In this document: piece after piece, positions 1 to 11,071 of the stretch | How the letters are laid out: each line of letters opens with the position of its first letter | Numbering within the stretch: the first letter of the stretch is position 1 | Origin: Bolinopsis microptera | Lineage: Eukaryota > Ctenophora > Tentaculata > Lobata > Bolinopsidae | NCBI RefSeq assembly: GCF_026151205.1 | Contig: NC_087077.1 | Coordinates: forward strand, 5,356,483-5,420,482 | Direction: 5' to 3' | Length of the DNA stretch: 64,000 nucleotides | Position numbers and translations under genes: made by a program | Notes under the pieces: model-generated | What the model was told of the DNA's origin: nothing | The model's database searches: none | Seen by the model: the letters and a program-made list of their open reading frames with translations, nothing else

Positions 1-1217
1 GCTGCACTTCTAAAAATTGTCTGCATGAGTTCTTAATAATTCTTATTAGTTCTTCCTAATGAGACAGACTTCCTATCGTATCTATACAAAGCCGTGTTTA
101 GCCGGACAAGTATAAACGTCATAATATGCTAAAGTAAATCAATGCTGACAGATCCAGACGCGATGATACATACAAAACTACTTAGAATTGCTTAAAGATG
201 ACTCGTTTCCATGCATACGGGCAATGTAATTTGAGGTCTGTGGCTGAACCCATTCACTCTACCTATATTTTCAATAGTAATCTATGTTACTAGTAACAAT
301 AGGGTGGATGGGATTAAAATCATGCAAATTAAGCCATTTTTTAGTAAAAAGCAGTGAAAGTGAAATATCATGACAGTTTTCAGTAATTGTTCCTCACCGG
401 CAAGTGTGGATCCGACCAGCTCCTTGACAGAGGTCCGGATTTACGTACAACCAACGAAAGGTTGTTTTTAAAACTTTGTTTTGATTCGTCGCATCATCCC
501 ATGGAAGCAATTGATCTAGATTGGGCGGAACTGTCGGGCAGAACTGTCAGTAGTTACATATAATGAGATTTTAGTGACGATGTAGTTTATTATACGATCG
601 TCACTAAAATCTATCTTTGGATTGACCGCTGATTTTGGCAGCCAGCTGAATTGCAAAACCTTTTACTCTTTAACATATCATAACCTCAACTAAAATACTT
701 ACTTGTCTGTCTTTTCGGCTATATTTATGAAATTATATCAATATCTATCGTAACTGTGTTACTTCAACTTGCGCGTAACCATGGCAATTGGTTACGTGGT
801 GTGTTACTCTGATTATGGCTCATCATGTTTGTTATTAATGCTGCTTATTTCGTTTTTAATGTTTTCAAAACTTTGTTTAACCCTTTCCCTATCATTTTAG
901 CTAAGTTCTATCTCTCCCAGCTCCCTCGTCGAGATACTTCTTTTTGTCAACTGTGACGGGCCCGCTCAAGGTAAAATATTCACTATCACAATATTAAGTT
1001 TGCTATAAAATTTGCAGATCAGCTTGCGAGAGCCACAAACAGTGTTTTTAATGAAATATGTCTATAACTTGGGAGTAAAAGGCCACTGAAATTTCGTATC
1101 GTCTAACCTGAACAAGCGATCAGTTTGGAAAGAAAAACCGTTTGATTCATTCTGTCTTCTGATTGGCTGAAAACTGTATACTACATTTTTTATCTTTTTA
1201 CAACCCCCCATTTACAG
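1..1217. other. No gene recognised; one short hairpin
   Basis: I see no convincing coding region here. A perfect 16-bp inverted repeat (566-581 with 597-612, 15-bp loop) is the only structured feature noticed. The sequence is AT-rich non-coding DNA. Confidence 0.5.
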
Positions 1218-1370
1218 ATGGCCGCGGAGAGAGCAGTAAAGACAGAAGCTGAAGAGGACGATATAGAAGCAGGAGGGTCATTACGTATGGAATAAGTGAA
1301 TCTGACGATGAGAAAAAAAGCTGCTGAAGTTTTTGGTGAGATAAACGAGAAACCTGTCGTACGTGCGATT
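1218..1370 (+). pseudogene. Possible decayed acidic-protein exon
   Basis: An ATG directly follows a pyrimidine-rich acceptor-like stretch ending in AG. It opens a short acidic reading frame (MAAERAVKTEAEEDD...) that stops after 25 codons. The next two frames continue with similar acidic and lysine-rich content (SESDDEKK, then AAEVFGEINEK), as if one exon had acquired two small frameshifts. No family is recognised. It may be a decayed first exon of a nuclear acidic protein or chance; no partner exon was found. Confidence 0.25.
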
Positions 1371-2868
1371 ACTCGATAGTCGATAAGTTACCAAACTTTT
1401 CTGGCTTGATTAGACGATATTTTCTGACAATCTTGGATATTATTACAGCCTAGCTGTTATACTTTTAGTTTAATACCATCCTCTAACCCCTCCGGCCTCC
1501 ATACTCGATATTATGTTATTATTTGTAAAATTAGTGATATCCCAGGTTTAAAGCTAATGGTACTGGTAGTTTTGCTTTTGGTATTTGAGACGGACTTTGG
1601 GAACTAAAACTTTCTTTGAAAACCCCTCTAAACAGGTAAAACTGCATAGTTAGTGTGTCACTCAAACATTGGGGGGGGGGGGGGGGGGGGCAACCATATT
1701 AAAGTATATTAAAATATAGGATTTTTTCCGATTTTGACCCGGATATCTCCTTGGAGGCCTACATCAACAATTTTTGCCGGCACAATAAGCTTGAAATGCA
1801 ATTCTTAATCGATTCCAAAAAGTTCTTGCAAAAATATTGAAAACTGATAGAGTTATTTCAATTTTAATAAAGTCATAATTTTGGCTAGTATTCCGAACCG
1901 AGATAATATTATGTGCAATTTTCCCAATTTTTTTCATAGAGGTCTTTTTACTTAGTAATCACTATATTCAACAAACACTGAGGTATATCTTTCACATAGA
2001 GTTAGTCTCATTAAAAAATATTGAAGTTTGATCGAATTTAGGCAAAAGCAAATTTGGGCAAAATCGTATGCCCAAATGTGGGCATATTTTTTAAAGCTCA
2101 TAACTCAGCCAATTTTTGACCAATTTGGATGTAAATCCATGTACTAGTCCTAAAACAGGCTTATCTTGCGAATCTAAGCGAAAAATATAGTTCATCATGT
2201 AAATCTTAACGAAGAATATAAATATTCTAATTTTTTCCGATTTTGACCCGGGGATATACTTTATATTGCTGACCTTGTATTGTCCTTCCAAAAGATACAC
2301 AGCACCATCGGCCAGCCAGTCGCCAAATACTGTAATATTAATAAAACGGAATAATGGCATATTATCTTCTTAGATGACACTTAATACAGCTCCTCCGTAC
2401 ACACGGCTACACTCAGCTCTGTTCACACCGCTCCCATTTGACATTACACATTCCACTGTAATTAGTGTTATTGTAAGAATAAGTTTCAAATGTGTGGTAG
2501 CTGGCACGTGTGCGCGGCTCTAGTCATGCCATAATTTTATAGTCACGCACAAATTCATTCATAAAATGTATCCGAAAGTTTTATATAAACCACACTCACT
2601 TCAGCATATATTTCTATATTTTACCGCGCTCTCGGGCGTGCCGATCAGCCGATGGGGCAGGGCGGGGGTTTCAAATCATCAAATGATTTAGATTACGCTA
2701 GTGTTATTATGACACATAACAATAGCTATACTATCTGTAAAATTGATAACGTAGTGGGGGTGGGGAGGTGTAAGAATTGGCCAATAGTGATAACCTAATT
2801 ACGTAATATGTGAACTGTCCCTAAATCATTCGACACAATACCGTGTCAATAACTATTATTTAAGTACG
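1371..2868. other. Non-coding stretch with a poly-G run and a short repeated motif
   Basis: No gene is recognised. A long G homopolymer lies near 1672-1690. A motif of about 25 bp (core TTTTTTCCGATTTTGACCCG) occurs near 1721 and again near 2232 in the same orientation, suggesting a dispersed repeat. Confidence 0.4.
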
Positions 2869-2907
2869 TTACGTGAATTGTCGCGTACAGACGGTAAAGT
2901 GATCGAC

Positions 2908-4560
2908 CCCAGGAGGTGACCGGGAATCCCGGTACCGGGATTGGCAATTTTGAGCTATCCCGGTCCCGGTCCCGGTCAACCGGGTCAAGTCACATTTTTC
3001 ATCCCGGTCGCGGTCCCGGTCCGGGGGTGATGCAACGTCAATTAATGTCAGTATTCCATAAAAACCCCAAACTGACATTGACATTAATTGACATTAATTG
3101 ACATTAATTGACATTAATTGACATTAATTGACATTAATTGACATTAATTTGTCTTGAAATTTGAGATTATCATTATTCGATAGATATTCACGTCTATGTA
3201 AGTTAGACCGGTTCAAAAAAAAACAAAATGTCCTTGAATAATTATGATTATGTTCTTATCTGTTGATCCTGAGGTTCAAAGACCACCAAAAAAAAATTAG
3301 CTTCCAACTCTTCCATCTTCGGTCCCCACCGGCCACGCCCATATTTTATTGGTTTCTTATACAGGTAAAATATCTAGAATCGGCTTTTTTAGCATGAAGG
3401 AGTAATGTTAGCTGTTTAAGATTCGTTATTCAAATATAAATGTCATGAAGGCATTTCGTTTAATGTGGGTTTTAAGTTCTGATGATGTTGAGAACCACGC
3501 CCTTGGATGGCCACGCCCATTTAAGAAAATTAAATTTCGGAAAACCGTTTTATTTTAGTTTTATTGTTTAATGATCTGAATTTTTCACATTTCACATTTC
3601 CATATGTGAAAGTAGTGAATAAATTGATGATATAAACGTTCTAAAGTGCTAAAAATATGGTAGAACTACATAATCTCTGGTCGAAAAATATCGTGTCAAT
3701 TAATGTCAGTATTCCAAAATTTTGCAAAACTGACATTGACATTAATTGACATTAATTGACATTAATTGACATTAATTGACGTTGCATCACCCCCCCCCCC
3801 CCCCCCCCCCGGTCCCGGTCAAATGCTGATTTATGATCCCGGTCCCGTCCCGGTTAATTCAGGATTCTTGGTCCCGGTCCCGGTCCCGGTCCCGGTCAAT
3901 CACTCAAATTTGCCGGGATTTTGACCGGGATCTTTCACATAATTTCATTCACTGTGATTTTAAGTTTTTACTTTCATTCATTGTGAATTTCATCTTTAAA
4001 CAACCTCTGAGCCAAATAACACAATGTTTAAAATTGCTAAACAAGTTTAGGTAACTAATATCGTTACATAACTCATAAGTGCAAACTAACATCAAGTTTT
4101 CAACTCGGGCTACGCCCAATTGTCAATTGGAATTGGAGAATGAAACTGTTGAATAATTTGAGGGATCATTGATTGAGGAATGAGGAATGAGGGTGAACTT
4201 GAGTAATCAGTACATGAACATTATTGGTGTAGTACATTAGGCCCATGCCCCATATTGACGGTTTTTTAAAAGTTTTTTCTAATTTAATATTCTAGTTATT
4301 ACTTATTCAAATTGTTCAATTATAATGTAAATGAAAGTTGCAGCTTTCAATATGAGAATACCAGTTTTGGTCCCGGTCATCCCGGTCATCCCGGTAAAAT
4401 TGGATTGTTGGTCCCGGTCCCGGTAAGATAGAAATCCCAGAAATTATTGGTCCCGGTCACGGTAAATTGATAATCTCAGTCCCGGTCCCGGTCAAGTCAC
4501 ATTTTGTATCCCGGTCCCGGTCCCGGTCAGGCCTAAAATCATGTCCCGGTCACCTCCTGA
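2908..4560. repeat. CCCGGT hexamer satellite, interrupted
   Basis: Blocks of tandem CCCGGT hexamers and degenerate versions lie at about 2908-3028, 3811-3930 and 4368-4560. Intervening AT-rich DNA and an inserted TIR element (3023-3810) separate the blocks. Short open frames rich in SRSRSRS or PGPG over these blocks are translations of the hexamer, not genes. Confidence 0.8.
3023..3810. mobile_element. TIR element with homopolymer G/C ends inside the satellite
   Basis: The ends are inverted copies: GTGATGCAACGTCAATTAAT on the left matches its complement at the right end. The left end is preceded by five G and the right end is followed by about 21 C. Just inside each end is a run of the 10-mer CATTAATTGA (about 3071-3150 and 3731-3785). 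No coding capacity is visible, so this looks like a non-autonomous TIR element (MITE-like). No target duplication can be assigned because both flanks are hexamer satellite. Confidence 0.65.
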
Positions 4561-5300
4561 TCGACCCTTTAGACTTAGTTACGCTACCACCTCTATCACC
4601 CCTTCAATCGCTCACCCCTACTAAGAGAAAGAAAACTTCGCCGGTTGAAGACGGTAGTTGATATTTGGGTTACAATGTTTTATTTTTTCTTCACTTACTG
4701 GTAATTTCCGTCAAAAATTTAAAAAGAATGTTCACTGTTAAGGACACAGTTTATTTTACATCCCAAACGTGTTGGGAATTTTCAAGATACCACATTCCAT
4801 ATGACACGTAACATGGATCATTCAACGTCAATTAATACAGCCACGCACTTATCCCATGAATTTGTGTTTATGTTTGTTTGTATATTACATAACCACTTTA
4901 TATTACGTAATCAATCACTTTTCCGACAATTTGTACCCATGCAACTCATCCCACGTAACTGGAATATTATAAGACTTAGCTTATAAATTCTAAATAGATT
5001 TCTAAACGCACACCTATTTTTCAGGAGGTGATCTACAATAATGAAAGATGATCTATTTCTGGCCAGAAATTTGCGGAGTTCAATCGTCTTGATATCAGTC
5101 TTGGCTGCAGTTGTATCTCTAAAAATCAGGTATACATTATTTTAAAATAAAACTATCCTTCCTGGCTTAAACCCTGGTTGTTAAAACTAAAAGCCGCCTT
5201 GCATATTCATCTTTGATTAGAAATGAATCAGATTTGTTAATTTGGTAATTTCATGATAGAAGTTGAACATTTTCTCCTCATTTTCACACGTAGTAGCTTA
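4561..5300. other. Non-coding, with one possible short exon
   Basis: Mostly featureless AT-rich DNA. At 5041-5131 (+) an ATG lies 15 nt behind an acceptor-like TTTTTCAG. It opens a hydrophobic 30-codon frame (MKDDLFLARN...) that ends at a donor-like GTATAC. It could be a first exon with a signal anchor, or the N-terminal part of the decayed transposase-like gene that follows; the evidence does not decide. Confidence 0.25.
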
Positions 5301-5314
5301 TTTTCTTTCCCTCA

Positions 5315-6460
5315 GTGACGGTTTGAGGAGACACTGCATCTCACTGCTCAGTGGAGACACGGGGATATGAAGCAGTTTTCCCTCTCAAAGTCCACTGAAC
5401 GTTGTCACAGTCCGATCAGAGTAAGCAGCAAAGATAAAAAGAGACTTTACCTCTGATGTCAGACAGATAAATTTTGACGAAAACAGACCTCGGAGGGTTT
5501 AGTAAAGTAAACAGACTGGCTATGGTCCTAGTACAAGAGGAGGAGAACAAGATACTCGCAATCTGTACGACTAGTTACTCTCAGTCTAAAAGGACTAGGA
5601 CGAAGCAGACAAAGTGAAGAAGATTCTCGACGACCGGACCTAGCAGATAAAATAATAGCCGTTGGATTTGATACGACATCATCCAATACTGGAGTTCACA
5701 AAAGAGCATGTACTTCTCTTCAGCAGGTCCTCAATCGACAGATCCTCTGGATGGCCTGCAGACATCACGTCCTGGAGGCGGAGCTTGTAAGAGGATCTGC
5801 CTCCAAGCAACTGTTCGGTGACACAATATCACTCGAAGTAACCCTCTTCAAGATCATGAAGACCTCCTGGGAATCGATCTGCAGAACATCGTCCTTCCCG
5901 ATATCCCTACGCGCTAAAGGAACGACGTAGGAGATATTCTATCCTTTATTAATCACATCCGTCAACTCAACAACCAGCCCAGAACATTACAAGGAATTCC
6001 TAGAGCTTGCTAAACTAATCCATAGAGAAAGCATAGATATGAAGAAAGGATACGTCTTCCAGATACAAAGACCTGGAGCTGACCACCATGCCAGATGGAT
6101 GGCTAAGTCCATCTACATTCTACATTATGAAGATGGCTTTTCTTCACTAGATACCAATTCACTGTACGAAGAAGAGAAACGTGCAGAAGATGGCTCACTT
6201 TGTTGTCTTCGTTTATTTGAGAGCTTGGTTCAGCGCTCCTTTCCTTGAATCTACAGCCTCCGCCGACACCCGTTTGTTACAGAGTCTTCAAAGGTACAAG
6301 AGTGTGGACATAGTATCAGCCATCACCACGGCAGTCCTGAAGAGGCAAACATGGACCTGACTGAAAAGCTCGTCCCACAATCCTTGTTTGATAAAGACCT
6401 ACCTCTAGAGCGAAGAGCTCTCCTTGCAGCAAGAATAGGCCAACAAACTCTTTGAGCCTT
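5315..6460 (+). pseudogene. Decayed transposase-like gene of a repetitive metazoan family
   Basis: Fragments in different frames resemble a repetitive protein family seen in many copies in invertebrate genomes. They include GFDTTSSNTGVHK near 5665, CRHHVLEAEL near 5757, then EFLELAKLIHRES and GADHHARWMAKSIYILHYE near 5990-6130, and FVVFVYLRAWFSAPFLE near 6200. The order matches that family: a DTT..NTG motif, a CRHH motif, then the GAxHHARWMAK box. Several stops and frameshifts separate the pieces, so the copy is dead. The assignment to a transposon family is from memory of such proteins, and I cannot name the superfamily. Confidence 0.55.
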
Positions 6461-6469
6461 ATGAACGTA

Positions 6470-7780
6470 AAATTATCTTAATTGATAAAAAATTATTTGG
6501 ATATGTTTTCCTTTTATGAACCTCTTTATAATGACCAAATAAGGATGTTGGTATAATTTGTCGTAGTCGTACGGGTAATGGTTTTCAACATACGTTCTAC
6601 ACTCTAATTTGGGTTTAGATTTTTAATAGTCTCTAAGGACTACTTGAAGTAGTACGTGTTAAAGTATGCTACGTGCAGTTGGTCGAGTACTGAGTGATCA
6701 ATCATCTTCACATGTTTACTGTTTCAGTTTAGTGTAGACCTTGTTGTAGAAACTCAGTACGGTGCTCCGCAGTTAATGTCATTCTGTATCATACGAAAAT
6801 GCATAGCTAGCATGAGGTATGATAATCCCTCGTATCGGAATCTTTTACATATCTAATCGATTGAGTACCTGGGGACCCCGTTTTAGGTTTTCATACACGT
6901 ATCAGTCATGAATCAAGCATATTTACTAAAATCTAATATTAATATAACTACTGTGTTTGAGAACACAAAGCCCGGGGTCCCCGGGTAAGTTAAAGCTGAA
7001 AATATTCTGAGTGATTTGTGTGTTTGGTAATGGTACTGGCTATAGCACTGACAACTGTGAACTGAGCACTCTCGTGAATAGCTATTTGTCAATAGTTTAC
7101 GAATGACTCCATTATTAACCGTTCTCTTTAAATTATGTAATAAAATTATTAGAATATGATCTTTAAATTATGCATATGTAATAAAATGATTAAAATATGA
7201 AAGTTGACATAAATTCTGAGATATGTCTACCACCTTTTTCCACTTGATTGTATTAACCTTTAGACCTCCGGCTTTTGTGTTCTTTAACACGATTGATATA
7301 TAATATGGTGGAATGACATTGGTCGCGTTTTTGGTGTGGAATGCTAGGCGAGTTGTCGTGTGATCATTAACAATTCAGTAATAGTAATACTAGTTATACC
7401 ATCATGAAACCTTTGATCCGTCAAAGTTCGGGATTGCAATTGCAATTGCAAATTGACCAAAACAAATGAGAAACTTCATAAAGTATCACAACGCTACCGC
7501 ACTAGTAACTTACAACATGTCGCTTGTCGGCTTGTTGCCACTCTGTCACATACTGCTTTTAAAAGGTCTACCGATATGCGATTATCATTACAAAACATAT
7601 ATTTTGCGCGCTCAGCATTCCACGCGCAAAAACGCGCCCGTCCGAGAGACCTGCGCGTATTAGAGGGCTCAGTCTCACCAGGCTATGTTAATGAACATAA
7701 TAGCCTGGGGTCCTCAGGTAAGATCACGTGATATGACCGTATAAGGAAGTTAGTCTTATTTCTCGTTAGGGTTAGAGTTA
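6470..7780. other. Non-coding repeat-rich DNA
   Basis: No gene is recognised. Motifs of the form CCTGGGGWCC or GGGGTCCCC are seen near 6868, 6970 and 7704. The last lies in a partial copy of the repeat that is better preserved at 37620-37700 and 56693-56788. A short GCAATTGCAATT run lies at about 7435-7450. Confidence 0.4.
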
Positions 7781-7786
7781 ATTGAC

Positions 7787-7904
7787 GATGTTGATTCACG
7801 ATGTCAATCCTTCGCAGCTCGGTGAGGCACAGTGGCGCATCTCGCCGATCTAGCCTCATTGAGTGCGCGGCGCGGCACAGTAACGCATCGCGCTACAAGG
7901 GTTA
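7787..7904 (+). repeat. GC-rich hairpin repeat, family H, copy 1
   Basis: About 118 bp running from ACGATGTCAATCC through ATCTCGCCGATCT to CATCGCGCTACAA. Related copies lie at 8362-8473, 32116-32180 (partial), 32293-32393 (inverted) and 34944-35043. It has no coding capacity and is GC-rich against an AT-rich background. The 34944 copy is flanked by a short direct duplication, which suggests transposition. Confidence 0.6.
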
Positions 7905-8008
7905 AAGTTTCAGCATATGCTTTTGTTAAGGATTGGGTTAGGGTTAGGATCAGATTAGTTTGAATTTATTTATGAATATAACATTATGTATTGATTGTTT
8001 CTAGGATT

Positions 8009-8130
8009 CACCTAACGATGTGCTCTCGCGCCACTGCGGGCGCGCTTGTTTCACAAGTTTTTACCGCCGTGAGGCGGGCGCGCGCTACTGCAATGTGCAA
8101 GCGCAAGGGCTCTGGATAAAGCAATTTCTA
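8009..8130 (+). repeat. GC-rich repeat, family K, copy 1
   Basis: The unit starts CACCTAACNATGTGCT, passes through CGCGCCACTGCGGGCGCG and TTGTTTCACAAG, and ends near GCGCAAGGGCTCTGGATAAA. Further copies lie at about 33176-33303 (inverted) and 33558-33655 (same orientation). No coding capacity; likely a small non-autonomous repeat. Confidence 0.6.
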
Positions 8131-8361
8131 GACGGCCCCAACGTTAATGTGGCTCTTGCTATGTGTTGGTTCAGCCGAATTAATTATTATGTAATCAAGT
8201 TTATTTTTATCTTTTAGTTAGTTGTCATCCGGCCAAACATTAAACAACTTATATTGCAGTTCCATTTATCAATTAGTATATCAAAATATGAAATATTGAA
8301 TATGTCATTGTAATTTTGCATGGCTGAAATGTAACGCTTGATTTATATATATAATTAATTG

Positions 8362-8473
8362 ACGATGTCAATTCATGGCAGCTCGGCGCGGCACAGTAGC
8401 GCATTTCGCCGATCTAGCCAGTGAGAAGCCTCATTGAGTGCGCGGCGCGGCACAGTGACGCATCGCGCTACAA
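8362..8473 (+). repeat. GC-rich hairpin repeat, family H, copy 2
   Basis: Same family as the copy at 7787-7904 (CGATGTCAATTC ... CGCATCGCGCTACAA), with an extra GTGAGAAG segment. It sits immediately upstream of the decayed MFS transporter. Confidence 0.6.
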
Positions 8474-8584
8474 TATATAATAATTAATTGAATTTTCAAA
8501 TTTTAAAAAAAGTTTTGTGGTAAATACGTTCAGGACGAGCTAGAGAACAGGTTGAAAAAGTCACGTGACAGTTGAGTGTAGTGA

Positions 8585-9556
8585 TTAATCATCATCCTTT
8601 TCAGCAGGTGCAAGGTGGAGGCTGGGTTGCTCTTCTGGGGTATTTTCTCCTAGATTTGGTAGGATGGAGGGTATTTGTTTTATGTACCTCAATTCCTCTT
8701 TTTGTGCCACCTATACTTATACTACACTGTTGCATAAAAAGAGAAAATAGAAATAGTGGCCCGACTGAACAACCTCTAATAAGTACCCAAGGAGGAGAAG
8801 AAACACCAAGCGAGTCTAATGAAACCATCCATGGTGAGAATCTCGCCTCAAGGATTACCAAAGCCAGTATTTTTGTCTTCATCAACATCTTCCAAGGATA
8901 TGGTAGTATAATTCTGCTTCCAGGATTGATGAGAGGAGAACGAGAAAAGGTGCAAGATCCTGACCGAGAAACAGGACGGACCCTGTAACAGTGTGGTAAT
9001 GTTGTACCACATTGGAGGACTTCGCCGCTTCGACGCGCCGCGCGAACTAGCATTCTTGCTTCGCATCGTCGATCGTTGCTCTGCTTCGCAGAGCAACGAT
9101 TTCGATGGGTTGACATCGTCAACCAAGTGGTAATGGTAATCAATTCCTAGTTTTAGCTCTTGTAACTGGTGCTGGCAACTTGTTTGGACGTGGGGTGGGA
9201 TATCTTCTCATTAGAATTATTAGATTCAGGATCCTCCAACCAACTCTGGCATCAGTCATCTCTAGTCGGATATCTTCTAGTCGAGAATAAAAGTATGATA
9301 TTGGTTGTCTGCTCAATGGGGTGGTGTAAGATAGTTTACTCAATGATGCGATGTGAAACTTGTCTCATTTCATTCGATCCTACGTTCTTTGGAACAGTGA
9401 CTATAGCTAAAGCAGGTGGAATCGTTCTCGGCATGTTCGGCTCCGTGGTTGGTAATGGGTGTGCTGCCTTCCTCAAACCCCACATCACTGTACAAGTTGC
9501 ATTTTTTTAAAGCTTAGTACTGATTGGGGTTGTATGCACCATAACAGAGCGATAAA
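8585..9556 (+). pseudogene. Decayed MFS transporter (SVOP/SV2-like)
   Basis: An acceptor-like TTTTCAG at about 8600 precedes a transmembrane frame (GGGWVALLGYFLLDLVGWRV), typical of an MFS helix pair. After a GC-rich inserted stretch near 9000-9120 comes LVTGAGNLFGRGVGYLLIRI, then a third piece (SFDPTFFGTVTIAKAGGIV) resembling the late helices of SVOP/organic-cation-type transporters. The last piece meets TAA where a leucine codon is expected. The frame then continues with SLVLIGVVCTITER before a second stop. Internal stops also split the middle piece. A related relic lies at 34480-35195. I read this as a pseudogene; the family placement is by pattern only. Confidence 0.55.
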
Positions 9557-10016
9557 AATAAATAACTTTGATTAACCTTAAGTCTTCTACTGTTATTGAT
9601 TCTCATTTCAAGAAAGTTTCAGATGTTTGTCAAATGACATATTATAAGAAAGTAGTTGAGCAGCAAGAGTTGGGGAAATGGGGACGCGTTGAAAGCCACC
9701 GTAAGTCAGGCTTACTGTAGACGCCGACCAATTTGAAGAAGAGATATTAGAAAGTAGGTTTAATTTCTCGTCAGGGTTTCGGGAGAATTGGGTTCCGGGA
9801 GAATACAAGATTTTCAGACTAAAATTGTGTACCTATGCTACTAGTGTAACCCGGATGTGACAATAAAAAATCGGCTCATTTAAGATTATCATATAATTAT
9901 AAAAATAAACATTTAAGTCAAATATATCATCCATAAAAACAGTTCTTTAATTAAGACCACACTTCAAATAACATGCATATCGGACAGTGGTGCAAAATCA
10001 TAGCCAGTTAATAAAT
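9557..10016. other. Non-coding
   Basis: No gene, repeat or regulatory feature could be supported in this AT-rich stretch. Confidence 0.4.
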
Positions 10017-10020
10017 AGTT

Positions 10021-10892
10021 ACCTTATCGGACCTTATTTGGACGGACATTACTTGAACGCTGGAGGCCCTAGTGTTCATCTTAATGTCCGTTCAAATAAA
10101 GTCCGTTCAATTAATGTCCGTCCAAGTTAAAGTCCGTTGAAATTTTTTCAAAAAGTTTTCCATTTCGAACTTTGTACCCAGAATATGACAACTATGAGAA
10201 CTTTATTGTGCCGTAAGTTAACGACGGAAAGGTTCTCCTTGGTCTGCCGGAGGCACAGAAAACTTTACTAGTATATGTTTTCAAGGGTCACTTGGCGGAA
10301 AAAGTCAACGAAATCATGGCACTCAACAACATAGTTCATGAGCTAGTCATGACAAACTTGTTCCAGCCTCTAGATATTACGGTAAATCGTGTTGCCAAGG
10401 ACATTGTCCGACGTTGTTATAGTTCATATTACTGAGGGGAGGTAATGAAACAGTGCTAGGAAAGCTCCACGTGATGTTAAGGTTAACCTAAAGTTGTCTA
10501 AGATAAAACCACTTCACGCCGAATGGCTTGTAAAAGTTAACACTGAAATGCAGGACCGGGGTAGTTTGATTAAAAAAGGTTTCCACAAAGCTAGAAATCA
10601 CTGATGCTTGTTTAAGCATGGACTATTTCATGCACGAAAACCCATTTAATGAATATGATATGTTATATTAGACACTGATCATGTACACATATTTTAACAT
10701 TTTTACTGCTTAATGACTGCTTTTCTTACTTAAGTACTTACTGTATAAAAATGGATTAAAAAATCATTTGCTGTAATTAAAAAAACGTCAAAAATTGAAA
10801 AAAATTCAGATTTTTGATGGTTTTGAATGCCTTCGAGCGTTCATATTAATGTCCGTTCATGTAACGTCCGTCCAAATAAGGTCCGATAAGGT
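10021..10892. mobile_element. 872-bp TIR element with AGTT target duplication
   Basis: The left end (ACCTTATCGGACCTTATTTG, continuing GACGGAC) is repeated in inverted orientation at the right end, about 38 of 40 positions matching. The 4-bp AGTT flanks both sides (10017-10020 and 10893-10896). Inside each end, short tandem variants of AATGTCCGTYCA occur. No transposase is recognisable inside, so this looks like a non-autonomous DNA transposon. Confidence 0.7.
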
Positions 10893-11071
10893 AGTTAAAA
10901 CCCTGACCTTACAGCATGTAAGGATGCGTCTAACAGCTTACTGATTAATGAATAACTTACATTTTAGAAACTACATCGCATTAAAAGAAGGACTCAATGA
11001 CTTCCATAAATAATTTAGTTGTGTACATTAGCAGGGGGCAACGTTGCCCCGCCCCCCCCCCCCCCCCTACA

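Noticed and set aside
2869..4661. Several short ORFs rich in SRSRS, DRDRD or PGPG
   Set aside because: They are frame translations of the CCCGGT hexamer satellite.
7453..7731. Two overlapping ORFs of 92 and 65 codons
   Set aside because: They run through a GC-rich repeat edge and the family C repeat end; no protein features.
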